DNA of 64,000 nucleotides from positions 35,019,780-35,083,779 of the forward strand of contig NC_080041.1 of the NCBI RefSeq assembly GCF_012489685.1, in the 5' to 3' direction. A program made the translations under genes and the position numbers. Below, piece by piece: positions 43,428 to 54,575 of the stretch; within the stretch, counting starts at the first letter, position 1; each line of letters starts with the position of its first letter. This stretch comes from Lotus japonicus. Lineage: Eukaryota > Streptophyta > Magnoliopsida > Fabales > Fabaceae. Under the pieces are notes generated by a model, which was not told where the DNA came from, did no database searches, and was given only the letters and a program-made list of their open reading frames with translations.

Positions 43428-46400
43428 CTAAATCTTCGACTTAAATGCTTCAAGTTGGCCCTTTGCAGCAGCAATTCTGGCTTCTAAACCCTGCTTGGCG
43501 AGCGTGTCGACTTCTATTTCCTTGGAGAGTTTGGAGGTAGACAACATCAACTTCTTGCACTCATCAGCAAGAGCAGCCAAACCGGTGTTCACAGCAGGGC
43601 TTTCTTCAACCAAGGCTGCCCTCTCCTTCTCCAGCTTAATCTTCTCTCTTTGAAGCTCACTCATCAGCAAGAGCAGCCAAACCGGTGTTCACAGCAGGGT
43701 TTTCTTCAACCAAGGCTGCCCTCTCCTTCTCCAGCTTAATCTTCTCTCTTTGAAGCTCACTGAGTCGATCGTCGATACGTGCCAAATCAGAGGCTATCAA
43801 GGTCTTCCTAGCAGTCAGCTTGAGAACTTCATCTTTCATGTTCGAAATCTGACTTCTGCCAGAAGCAACCCGCACCCCCTTGCTCTTGATGATCTGACCC
43901 ACACTATTAGCCTGATCGAAGACAGCCAAGAGTTCAACCAAGAAGGTTTGCAATTCGACAAGGGCAACTGCCTGAGCGTGATCAAGACACTGGCCAATGA
44001 GGAAAGTAAGCAGTTCCTTAACTTCATGGCTAGCTTGAGGGTCAGCCTGAACTCAATCAAGGAAGCCTTCAACAAATATCAGGCTCTTAAGCTTGGCCAG
44101 GCTCTCGTTAATTTGATAAGTGTTGGCCACCCCACAAGACTCAGCGGTTTCAGCGACTTCTACCTGGAGAAAACCTTGGATGGCACCAAGAGGGTCCTTG
44201 GCAAAGAGAGCATCCAACTTTTCACTCGAAGCATGGGACAAGGCCGTGGTCCTCGAAGAAGCCGAACCTCCCTTGGCCTGCGGGGAAGGCAGAGCCATGC
44301 CAGAATCTTGTTGAACCTTGGAGTGGGTGAAGCTTGAGTTGAGGTCTGGACCCCAGCGCCAGCAGCAACTGGAGACTTAGGAGGCGGCATGACGCCAATC
44401 ACTTGGTCAGGCTGAGTGACTGGGGGCACTTGGTCCTCATCATGTTGAACCTCGACGTGTGGCACACTTTGCTCACAGGGAGGAGAGGAAGTGTTCTGAG
44501 TATCCTGCGGAGGAAGATTAGAAAGGTTATCTCGACATTCCTTGGTATAATAAGGATCACAACCAGGATGCTGCCAAGCAATTGGCTTTGAATTGAAATA
44601 GAACGTCAATCTGTTCCACACGGGGTCTAACTCGCTAGAGTTTAAACTCGAACTCGAGGACTCCAAACTGTGTAAAGGACTAGACAGAACGACTGGTGGA
44701 GGACTAGGAGGGAACCATGTGGCTCGAGGCACAACCATTTTAGACATACCGACCCTCTGAAGAAGGAAATGAGAATCTTTAAGAAGATACAAAGAAAAAG
44801 TAAAAAGTATAACAAACCAGGACCAACCAGTGGTTACCTTAGGAGCAGACTGTTTGAGGGGACTAGAATCCGCTGAACTCTTAGAAGGTTGTGAAGACTT
44901 GCTACCAGACCCTCTGCCAGACTTGGTTTTGGACTTCTTCTTCTTCAGCCTTCTCGATTGGCGTCTTTTCGCCATGCTTACTAGAGACCTCGACATTGGT
45001 AGAGACGAGCGGCTCTTCAGGAGGTGGAGGGCTGGAAGCAGAATGCTCTTGCATCTCGACCTGCATCTCGACCTAGGAAAGAAAACAAGGCACGAGTAAG
45101 ACTCGACAGTATTAGCTTGATAAAAAATCACCAACGCAATCAAGAACATGCAAACCTTGTCGACGGCTGAACCATCACCACATTCCCCCACCTGAGGTTG
45201 ACTTGTGGATTTGGCCAGAGAGGGCTTACTAACAGTAGAGCCACCAGTACCTTTGGCTCGTTTCTTACTGGCAGAAGTGGTAGGGGTGACCCCTCGTTTT
45301 CGACCCTAAGGCAAAAGAAAAAGGGAGGGGGGCTTAGCTCAGGTTATGAATAAGCAGAATAGGAAGCAAACACTTTTGCTCAGCCAGAAGATACCTTATT
45401 CAAGTTAAGTTTGTCAGCCAAGCTGACATCGTCGTCGTCATCATCATCGTCGACTTCAATAGTGACCGGAGGCACTTGAGGAGTGACCGGAGGCACTTGG
45501 GGAGAAGCCTGAGAGTTGATCGAGGGATGGGTTCCGCTGCAAAAATAGGAAATATCAGATAACCAACAGTGCAAGAAAGCCAAGTCGAAATGGTTACCTT
45601 GACCAATACGCGCGTTTAGCGATATGTGGTTGAAGATTTCGACCGGAATATATAAAGGGTAATTCCACATGTAGTATTTAGTCCAGGTCACTCGCTTCCG
45701 GGGAGGCAATGCCTCATTATAAATTTCCTTTATATTTACATGGTCAACCCACTTGGGAAGGACCAAAGGAAAGGCCAAGGCATACTTTCAGGTAGGCAAC
45801 GATGGGAACGTAAAGCCTGTTTTTCGAATGACAAAAGAAAGACCATTCTCATGAGGAGGGATGACCAATCGAGATTTCTTGGCTTTAGTTTCCCACTTTT
45901 GCCTAAAGACCTGAGTAGCTTTGGCAACAATTTCCCGAAGTCGAGGTTCCGGAAAATACACTACACCAAAGAATTTCGTCAAACAAAGTATTGGGCATGT
46001 CCTGACTCAGCCCAAACTGTCGGGAAACAAGCTGGGGCTTATAGCCGCACAGGGTATGATCATTACTGGCGAAACTTATCGTCAAAACTCGAGGAGATAG
46101 GATGGTTTGCCAGAGTTCAAGCTGATGCCGAGAGAGAGCTCCTGAATCATGAAGGTTGGGGTACGAATTCCTAAGCCATCGTGGGTCGTAGGTTGGTTTA
46201 CTGTAAGGGGCAAAGCTCGACTGGTAGTGTTTTAGCTCGAGGAACATGCTAAAGTACTTCTTAAAATCGGCTTCGAAGTCAGAAGCATCATAAGGAGGGG
46301 TCAAGGCTTCAAGCCGATGAGCGTCAATCCTGGTATTAGAGATGGCAGGAGGGGTCTCCTTGGATGGGAGAAAAGATTCGAAGACTGCATTCAACCAGAA

Positions 46401-47339
46401 TTGAAGCAACCAGAGAGGGCCAGCGGCATTCAGAGAGATGATTTTGGGGTTTCGAATATCAGCCACTGCTTCATTAATCATTTGGTATAGGTTGCCAAGA
46501 ACTAACCTAGCCATAGCAAGTTTTCGACCTTCGTGAACCAAGTTAGCCAGGGGAAGTAATTTGGCAGGGATCCTCAAAGATTTGGTGCAGAAGACGTTGG
46601 CAGAAAGCCAATACAGAAGAAAAACAACATGCTCAGCATCAGACACTTCACCTTCCTCGACATAATGGTCTTTGACAAATCAACCAAAGGCCACATTCTC
46701 TGTCGAGATTGCGATTGGTTTAGTTGGGGCAACAGTAGAATGATAATCATCACCCATAGGCCAAAGGCCAGCAATAGCAGCAACGTCGAGAAGAGTCGGG
46801 GTAATCATGCCAAGAGGAGTGTGAAAGCAGTTGGTAGACCTCTCCCAGAAGTAGAAAGAACTCAAAAGCATGGATGGGTTATACGAGATCGGTGACCTCG
46901 ATAATTGGATTAAGTCGAAAATTCCGACCTCCTTCCATTGCTGAGCTTTACAGGCTTCTACCCTATCAAGCCATTTAAGGCAAGCCCCATCGTTGGCAGA
47001 AGGGTTGAGAGGGGCAGATCGAAAAGCCCGTTTAGGGTCACTCAGGAAGGGCATCCGATAAGAAGGTCGAAAAGCTAAAATAAGCTCCTCCCCTAGAATA
47101 CTGGGGTGAAAGTTAGCATGTCCCTCAGGAAGACTATCAGGTGCACCCTTTCTCGCTTTTTTCAAAGGACCTAACATGGCGCGCAAAGTACCATTAACAT
47201 TAAAAGGAATGAGTACATGGGATTTCCATATGGCTCTTTTCTCCTCAGCATTCGGAGGATCCGAAATGGGTACGCGTTTGGCTTCAGGCATTTTGAGGTC
47301 AGAAGCCAACGAAACAACTTTGCTAGGATCGGAGGCCAT
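43428..47339 (-). pseudogene. Antisense gene 2 of B-prime: spliced plant-mobile-domain protein
   Basis: ATG 47339 (MASDPSKVV). Exon 1 runs to about 45598, where CAAG/gtaacc matches the first donor in B, with the acceptor ttttgcag near 45540. PMD motifs are clear: WLDRVEACK, IAGLWPMGDDYHS, WLSANVFCTKSLRIPAKLLPLA. Breaks: a TGA near 46680 in KDHYVE, a ~250-bp deletion at about 45975 that removes the end of the PMD, and a 100-bp tandem duplication (43561-43760) that shifts frame in the coiled-coil tail. The acidic run after the first intron is kept (VDDDDDDDDVSLADKLN). The C-terminal half matches B (MPPPKSP..., SHASSEKLDALF...). Upstream TATAAATA at 47463-47470 is 124 bp from the ATG, as in B. 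Confidence 0.82.
43561..43760. repeat. 100-bp perfect-period tandem duplication
   Basis: 43561-43660 and 43661-43760 are the same 100-bp unit with one visible difference (ggct/ggtt near 43600/43700). It lies in the coiled-coil part of the antisense PMD gene. 100 is not a multiple of three, so it breaks the frame. Near-identity says it is recent, or an assembly artefact. Confidence 0.95.
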
Positions 47340-47777
47340 GAGAAACGGTTGACAAGTCACCGGAGGAAAGGAAGTTGCAGAAAGATTTGAAGTTGCAGAT
47401 AGATTTCAAGAAATTCTGTGAAGATTCAGAGAGCGTAAAAGCTTGCAAAAGCGTTTATGGCGTATTTATAGACGTAAGGAAGAAGCGGATGGGAAGCTGC
47501 ATTACGCTAGATTGAATAAATTTTAAAATACCAACGGTTATTTTATTATTATAACCGCTGCTTCCTAGCTTGTAGGCTAGAAGGGTGATGATGATACTAG
47601 TGAAAAGACTGCACCCAGCAGTGAAAAAGTAAGACGTTATGACTACTGATTGGACCTAAAAACGAACGGCTAGGATCGCAGGATGGTTGAGGAAAGGGTG
47701 GCCACAATTTCGAACTCAAAAAATGCTTGGTTTCTCCAGAGCATGGTAGTCGAAGACCAACACTTTTTGGGGGCATC
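47340..47777 (-). promoter_or_regulatory. Promoter of B-prime antisense gene 2, then PPT
   Basis: Plus-strand tatttata 47463-47470 reads TATAAATA on the minus strand, 124 bp upstream of ATG 47339. At the far end, tttttgggggcatc (47764-47777) abuts the 3' LTR and is the likely plus-strand priming tract. Confidence 0.65.
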
Positions 47778-48617
47778 TGTTGGCCCAAAAATATTTGGCC
47801 CAAGGCCCAAAACCACATGGGTTTAGTGGAAAATGAAGCCAAGGAAATCAGGAGAAAGGACTAAGTTATATGGCTGGCAGATTTCGACAAGAATGGCACT
47901 GGAAACCGTTGCTATTAAAACGGGCAGGCTTAGCACGTGCGTTTAGTTTGAAAACGTGCCATAATAAGAATCAGTTGAAGGAGCGGATGCCTCTCCCCGC
48001 GATGGTCATCCACGTGGCAGGCAAGCGGTTAGGAAGCACCACCCTCCCCCACTACGCATGAAAATTTCGGTACAAGCAAGAGATCGTGGGGGGAGGATAG
48101 ACTCATTCATCGAGAGGAAGAAAACTGCCAAGAACGTGTGAGGCCATGGAGCACTATAAATATAAGAGCATTCATTCAGAAAAGGGGTTCCCAACTCAAC
48201 TCTTAAACTCACTAAAACGCCCACATGTCTGCATCAAAGAGACTCAACGAGCCTAACGTGATCATGGAGGAGTATGTTGCAGAACCAGCCATTTATGATT
48301 CTTGCACTTAAACGTTTTCGAATTTGTTATCATTCTCTTTGGATTTCCTGTCGATTTTCTGTGTTTGGTTGATGTAAAACTTTTCGAATTGTGTACTTTG
48401 TTTTTACTTAATGAAATTTACTTTCATGCACTTTTAATTGTTCTTTGTTTCTCGAATCGTTACTTTTACCCCTTGACACACGGTTGTCGAGAAGTCTTAT
48501 TTTGCACACAACGCTTTAGCAAGACGTTTTCCCAAAAGAACCCTTTATTCGCAAAATTCTTAAACTTTTTCCAGTCGAACTTGGAAGATGTTTGTTTACT
48601 AAATATCACTGTAAACA
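47778..48617 (+). repeat. 3' LTR of B-prime (840 bp)
   Basis: Same length and ends as the 5' LTR. G-boxes at 47934 and 48011; TATAAATA at 48155-48162. Followed by the target duplication cactc (48618-48622). Confidence 0.95.
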
Positions 48618-48755
48618 CACTCACTTGAGGAGTTAAGAGCAATGAAGAGATTTGCATGGTGAAGGACCAGGGTTCATATCTTAGCAAATGAACTAATTTA
48701 CTAACAATTAACAACTAACATTTACCTATAATTTACATATATAGCTAAGACTATT
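48618..48755. other. Short locus spacer
   Basis: This continues the pre-insertion locus after B-prime. It is 138 bp, AT-rich, with no feature seen beyond the cactc duplication at its start and ctatt at its end (48751-48755). Confidence 0.6.
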
Positions 48756-50923
48756 TGTAACACCCTCTAAACCCCGCATAAATACTATAGCTTAAATCAG
48801 AGTAAAATGCAGGGTGTCACACTTATTCTCCAAAACCATAAATCAAAACACATGCCATGCTCATAATAAATATTTGAATAAATTTTCAACTTTGATGTCT
48901 CAAGATCATATGCATAACACATCGGATTTATTTTCAAGTCCAAAATTAAACATAATCCAAGAATATATAAAGAGAGTTCATAAAATATCTCCTAACATCC
49001 AGGTACAATACTAAACGTTTCCCCGGTGTTACATAACAGAGCATGACTCGCTTCACTAAAAGCATATCTAAAGACTAGCTCCTCCAACTACTCGCGAGAA
49101 CCTCCACTATCCTCAGTACCTGAGCAATGTCGCATAGAACATCAGTCCAACAGAAGGGTGAGAACTCATATCATATGGATAAGCATAATAATAAATAATG
49201 TAAAAGCTTATCTATGTTCCACATAAATTCTTCACACTTCACTAACAAATAATAAATTATGTAATTTAATATAATCAATCTATCTCACAGTTATGACAAT
49301 ATTCCATAATTCATAGCATCAAGTAAGCAAATATTATTGTCTCCAATTACCACAACATCAAATCTAAAAAAATATCACAATTATCATTAATTAGCATCAA
49401 CAACTCCCTAATACATATGAGTCAAGTGAGACCCGTGCAAATGCATTTGGTACCAAAGTTGTTATCCTTACTTAGCGGTATCATCGCGTCCACTCCACAC
49501 AGATAACCACCAATAAAGCCCTCGCTATAGGCTTTCAAAACCACTCCAATTTTGAACAAGTCACTAGCCTCGACGAGAACTAGCAAACATTGTCTCTTGA
49601 CAACTATGCAGTGTATTGTGCAAAACTCAACTAACATATGCATATTCAGACCATCTCCAAGTCTTAATTTTTTAGCATCTTCATCACCAGTTCAACAATA
49701 CGAAATCATCACCAATTTCACAAAACATAGCTTTCATGTTATCCATTACACAATTTGTAGTCACAGTAACTTAGCAACTAACACATAACATCAATTCAGA
49801 AAACAACACCAAAATAATAAACTATTAAACAAGTATAAATTAAATATAATTCATATTTAACAGGTTCTGAAATTAATTATACAAAACTGGATTTTCTCTC
49901 AATTTTCCATAAACTCGCGACATGCTCATGCTCGCCATCTCGCAACATGTTCATGCTCGCCATCTCGCGACATCTTGCGAAATCTCCCTGCGCAACTAGC
50001 CATGTCGCGACATCTCCCTAAGCAACTCACCATGTGCGAAATCTCGCGACATCTCCTTGCGCAACTCGCCATGTCGCGACATCTCTCTGCGCAACTTTGG
50101 CGAATTTTTAAATAAATCAAATACACTCAGAAAAATCCAATATTTTTATCATGGTTCCGTATACACGTTTTGTAAATCCCTGTAAACTTTCAAGTCTAAA
50201 TTCAAAGTAAAATCTAACACTAACAATAGTTCGTGAGAAGCGAGACAACTTAACCTATCCTCACTAAATTGCATATAACTCAAGCTATAGATGCGGAACA
50301 ACGTGAAACCAGCGGAAAAAGTCTTATAACAGAAAGGGCTACAACTTTTATGAAGACTACTTCTTCCATTTCAACACTAATACAGCTGAAATAGGGTTCA
50401 AGAACTCGTAAATTTTTGCAGCCTCATGCGCGGCGCGCTACCCCCTCTCTTCCACCCACAATTCATAACCCTAAATTCAACTATCCCCCTTCAGTTTAGA
50501 AAAAACTGCATCCTAGGGTTCCTAAATCAGGTTTTCTATCATTATCCACTATCATACCAATCAAAAGAACATGAATTCAAATATTTACCTCTTGAAGATC
50601 AAATTCTAGGTTTTCTTCTCTTTTTCTCCTCTTCTCTCTTTCACGCTTCTTTTCTTCTGCTCTGCTAACTCCTCCAATTCTCAAATTCTGATTTCTCTCT
50701 TTCTATTTCACTCCTAACCCTAAAATAGTCTTATAATGGGCCCCACTCCCAACTACTCACTTAATTATCTAATAAAATCACTTAATCACCTTATTATATA
50801 ATAAAATCTCATAATCACCTTATTATGTAGTAAAATCACCTATTTATTCAAATCACTATATAACCTAATAATAATTAAAATAAACTAATAATTATTCTAC
50901 TAATCGGAAAATGGGATGTTACA
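48756..50923 (-). mobile_element. Chromovirus-like solo LTR (2168 bp)
   Basis: Ends are TGTAACACCC and GGGATGTTACA. The same arrangement TGTAACACCC...GGGTGTCAC seen at 30978 marks the sense 3' end, so sense is minus. Flanks are ctatt (48751-48755) and ctatc (50924-50928), matching at 4 of 5. Long CT-rich stretches and an imperfect tandem repeat (49914-50103) lie inside. No coding region was recognised. A MITE or DNA transposon is less likely given TG/CA ends and size. Confidence 0.7.
49914..50103. repeat. Imperfect tandem repeat with TCGCGA palindromes
   Basis: Units of roughly 30 bp built on catgtcgcgacatctccctgcgcaactcgc variants. The 12-bp palindrome ATGTCGCGACAT occurs at 50002-50013 and 50071-50082, and degenerate forms occur around 49916-49985. 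Confidence 0.8.
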
Positions 50924-51166
50924 CTATCCATACTAGACCGGATCGAACCGGATCTGAGAAAATCAGCTGTTTTTTTACGTAATGGGCCAGTTTGATTCGA
51001 CCGCGAGTTTCATCGGTTCAATTTTAGGGTTCAGGTGGGTTTGACCAGTCAGTTTCTGTTTGGGCTTCGACTAGACCGAACCAACTAAAGTTACTATGTT
51101 TATTAAAAAAACCAGGCTTAATCTATATTAGAACACTAGCCACTCTCACTAACTTCTCACACTCAC
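50924..51166. other. Locus spacer
   Basis: 243 bp between two solo LTRs. It contains GGATCGAACCGGATC-like words and ends in ctcac, the left target copy of the next solo LTR. No gene seen. Confidence 0.55.
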
Positions 51167-52376
51167 TGAAGGTATGAAAAACACTAGAAATGGGGGGGGG
51201 GGGTTTGAGTAGAGTTTTACGTTTAAAAACTTTAAGATTTTAGCAAATCTTCTCGGTTTCTAAGAACAAAACGTTCAAGAGATAAAGAGAGGAGAAAAGC
51301 ACACAAGTGTTTTATCCTGGTTCACTGGATAAATCCCTCATGCTAGTCCAATCCACCCGTTAAGGTGATTTCTTCCTTCGTAGGATGAAGGTAATCCACT
51401 AATCAAAGATTGTTACAACTGCACTAGCACACCTTGCTTAGTGACTAACAAATCTAAGAACTAGCAACATTAAGACACACAAGTCTTAGTCTTCTCAAGG
51501 AAGCTGACCTACCGGGTCCCTTAAGGAATTACAAACAAAGTTTGTGAAAGATTTGAGTTTACAAAGAGTTGCTTCTAAACAAGCAGGAGTAAACACAATA
51601 AGGACAATGAAGAAATATTGCTAAGGTATTCGCTTGGTAAGTTTCACTTGAATTGCACAATAGTTTCTTAGCCAATTTCTTCTCTCTTCAGCCTCTAAAT
51701 ACTCCAAAGTGAAAGTGTTGTATCTGTTGAAGGAATCTAACCGTTGGAGGGAAATTCTAAAATTTCTAGAACCTGCTGTGGCTAAACCTCGTTAGGTAAG
51801 GCGACATAATAGTACACTCCTTTTGTACTATTGAAAATGACATTTTCCTTGTCCTAGTTGACTTCTGATCTTTGGAGACGCTTCGAGTTGGAACTTGTGA
51901 AGCAACTTGATCAGAGTCACGAGGAAGCTTTGATCCTCTGACCTTCATAACTTCTGCATTTGGACCATTCACTCAGAACTTCTGGTCTTCAGAATTAGAA
52001 GTACTTTGATCTGAGAGCCAACTTTCTCTGGGTCTTCAGAATCTTCAAGTCTTCAGCTTCTGGACCGTTTGCTCAGAACTTCTGGTCTTCAGAATCTCTA
52101 GCACTTGAATCTTCAGAGCCCACATCAGAGCTTCAATCTTCAGAATATCTGAAGCATTGACTACCGTTCAGAAGAATGTAGTGAGTGCAGAAGCGATTTA
52201 ATGGTTACTCTTTGGTCTTTATCTTCTGATTAATATGTCTTTGGATCAGAATCAGAACCTGTTTGTCAAACACTTAAAAGAGAAACGTTAGAGTACCATA
52301 ATTGTTCATACACAAATATAAACTTGTTATCATCAAAACATAGAGTTGTACAACCTGACCAAATCTTGGTCTTACA
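51167..52376 (-). mobile_element. Solo LTR of the copia-A (SIRE) family (1210 bp)
   Basis: It shares both ends (TGAAGGTATG and CTTACA) and many interior blocks with 10253-11465, for example TTTTATCCTGGTTCACT. It has a perfect 5-bp duplication ctcac at 51162-51166 and 52377-52381. It carries a run of 12 G at 51192-51203. The TATA box of copia A (tatatata) is degraded here to ctaaatact near 51695. No internal sequence remains, as after LTR-LTR recombination. Confidence 0.93.
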
Positions 52377-53690
52377 CTCACCAGTCATCATCTTCCTCCT
52401 TCTCTGAAACCTCTCTTTCTTTTCTCCACCTTCACCACAATCACCCACGCTCCTCCTTCTCCTCCCTCCCCACCGCAACCCGACCACCTCAATCACCCAC
52501 CCTCCTCCTCTTCTGTCCTCCCCACCGCTACCCAGCAACCTCAATCACCCACGTGGGACGGGTGCTTTAGTCATTTTATTAAGTTAATCTCAGCCATCCA
52601 AATATTTTAGTATATATTGCTTATGAAAAGATTGTCATGCACACCTACATCACTTAAATGATGGTGCATGACATTTTACATCACTTAAAAGATTTTGGTT
52701 TCTAGATTTGTTGAAATTCATTCCAAATGAACGATTTTGTAATGTTTTCATTTTATCAATTTCTAAAAATTTTTTAATAAAAAATTATGTAAGATCATAT
52801 CAGGTGTGTGCTACATCAAATTTCCAAAAACAATGGGATAAAAACCAATCCTTTACTTTTTCAAACTTAAAGTTCTAAAAAACCAAAACCATAAGAGAGA
52901 GGAGAATGACAACTACTATCACATTTGTGAAGACAAATTTCTAGAAGAGAAAAGTCTAAAACCCAAACATCATCATTTTCCCAAAAGGAACCCATAACAT
53001 TGTAGCTCTTGATTAGCTCTACATTTTTCGTGAGGAGGATGAAGGAAGAAAATGAAGTATGGAGGGTGAGGAAGGTAGGGAAGGTGGCGGCCAAAGTGGT
53101 GGTGGTGGTGGTATTGCGTTGTGGCTGATGCTTCCATTTTTCTTTGATTGTTGGAGTTGGAGTTCTGCTACTTTGTGCAGTCTTGTAACCCATTTTTAAT
53201 TTAGCCCGCTCAAATGATGTTAAAATATTATCTATTTTCTTTATAAATATTTTAAATTTTTTACTTATTTAATATCAATAAAAATTAACAACCTTTATAG
53301 TGGGTAACTAATCAAAATAAATATTAATTAAGACTTGAACATATAAGCTTTCTCTATTCAAGACAATTTGTATAAAAGATGACTTAAAGATGGGTTCTTT
53401 TAATAGGGGTAAGTGAAAAATTAACTCCTTGATGGGTAAGTTTGTTTCACCGGATTTCGACTATTGGATATGTCACTTTAATTTCAATGGTCTGGATTCT
53501 TGATTGGTAACCTGTAGAGTTGTTGAATTCCAGTATTTTATGAGCTCAAGTGTAGAGAATTTCCACCCATATTTCATGAATCTTCTTGGTTTTTTCTTTA
53601 AGCACATGAATCTTTTTGATGTCCTTCATCTTCATCAAACTTTTATATTCCCAGAATTTGAAACTCATAATTACTTATAAACCCAGATGT
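52377..53690. other. Locus sequence without a supported gene
   Basis: A CT-rich block with a 52-bp repeat lies at 52387-52560, then AT-rich sequence. A 108-codon minus-strand ORF at 52867-53193 is Thr/Ser-rich with no domain and is probably chance. Nothing else was recognised. Confidence 0.5.
52391..52554. repeat. 52-bp tandem repeat, about three units
   Basis: The word aatcacccac recurs at 52439, 52491 and 52543, and ccccaccgc at 52468 and 52520, all spaced by 52. Units are imperfect and CT-rich. The repeat begins beside the target duplication of the solo LTR. Confidence 0.75.
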
Positions 53691-54330
53691 TCTATCCAAT
53701 AACATAGAGATGAGGTACGGTACCCATGGTGAAAGGATCGTGATGTGAGAACCTAGAGAGAGTTTAGAGCATAACTGCTTAGAGAGAAAAAGTAACTAAA
53801 TTTCAAGCTTGTTATTTCTCAAATGAGTTAAGAGTCTTTTACAATTGGTATCCGTCCCCTATTTATAGATTTGGGGGTTGGGCTTGGCGCCCTTAATTTC
53901 TCTTAATGGGCCAGTTGGGCCTCCCGGGAGAAGGCCCAATTTCCTGGCTTGCACGTCGTCCCGGGCTGGCGTGCCTGGGCAAGGGACCCTAGGGTCTCGC
54001 CCTGTCCACAAGACACCGAGCTCGAAGCATGAGAGCTGAGTGTGTCTTTTAAGTAGAAACCTGAGGCGACGATCATGACAAAACTGACTAGAACTAAAGC
54101 CTAATGACTCAAAACAATCGCCAACATGGCTTGATAACTAAAGCCTAAGACTGATTTTTTGATTTCCCCAGCAAGTTCCTTCGATCCCATGAGTCCACAA
54201 GTGGGCTTGTGGCGACGGTGCTTGGCTCCCTCGCCCCGCTTCAGCAGTGATCGCCATGGACCATGATGGATCGACGCGTGTAAGCCACATGTAATGTAAT
54301 GAAATAATACAAAAGCCAACGAATCTGTAA
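53690..54330 (-). repeat. Possible degraded LTR fragment with TATA box (minus)
   Basis: The minus strand shows GGCCCAACTGGCCCATTAAG, then CTATAAATAGGGG (53860-53867 is the TATA core), then a CT-rich leader. This is the layout of a gypsy U3-R junction. The block is more GC-rich than its surroundings. No second LTR, PBS or TG/CA ends were found. It could equally be a promoter of unknown origin. Confidence 0.3.
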
Positions 54331-54575
54331 AATCTTAACCGCTATCTCCGATATGTCCCTTCAAATCATAATAAAGCCTGTCAATTTGAATTTAAACAAC
54401 GAACTTCAGCCATTGCAACTTTTCATTTAATGTGTCGTTCCCGTTCCCCCAAAAACCACGTCACGTTCCCTAGTGCAATCATTTCATCTTGCCACGATGG
54501 GACACGATTTCCCAACCGCTACTCACCTTAACTGTTGTTACTTTGTTGTCTTGCATTTTGTCAAAAACAACCGAA

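Larger units (their letters stand above)
27610..48617 (+). mobile_element. Gypsy element B-prime (Tat lineage, full length, 21.0 kb with nested insertions)
   Basis: Complete element: 840-bp LTRs at 27610-28449 and 47778-48617, with cactc target duplications at 27605-27609 and 48618-48622. Gene order is as in B: gag, PR, RT, two RNase H domains, INT, then two antisense genes. Three solo LTRs interrupt it: 28743-30058 and 30978-34946 in gag, and 37790-39157 between PR and RT. By eye the two LTRs differ at about 22 of 840 sites (about 2.6 %), so the insertion is fairly recent and the three nested events are younger. The sense reading frames are badly broken. Confidence 0.95.

Noticed and set aside
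49914..50103. CRISPR-like or centromeric satellite array
   Set aside because: Short, imperfect and confined to one LTR; no repeat-spacer order.
48756..50923. DNA transposon or MITE because of TGTAACA/TGTTACA inverted ends
   Set aside because: TG/CA ends, about 5-bp duplication and the shared end structure with LTRs that have an adjacent PBS fit a chromovirus LTR better.
52266..52544. Gly/Arg-rich ORF overlapping the solo LTR end
   Set aside because: Product of the CT-rich 52-bp repeat read on the other strand; 52 is not a multiple of three.
52867..53193. 108-codon ORF as a host gene
   Set aside because: Low-complexity Thr run, no domain, no neighbouring exons or TATA box.
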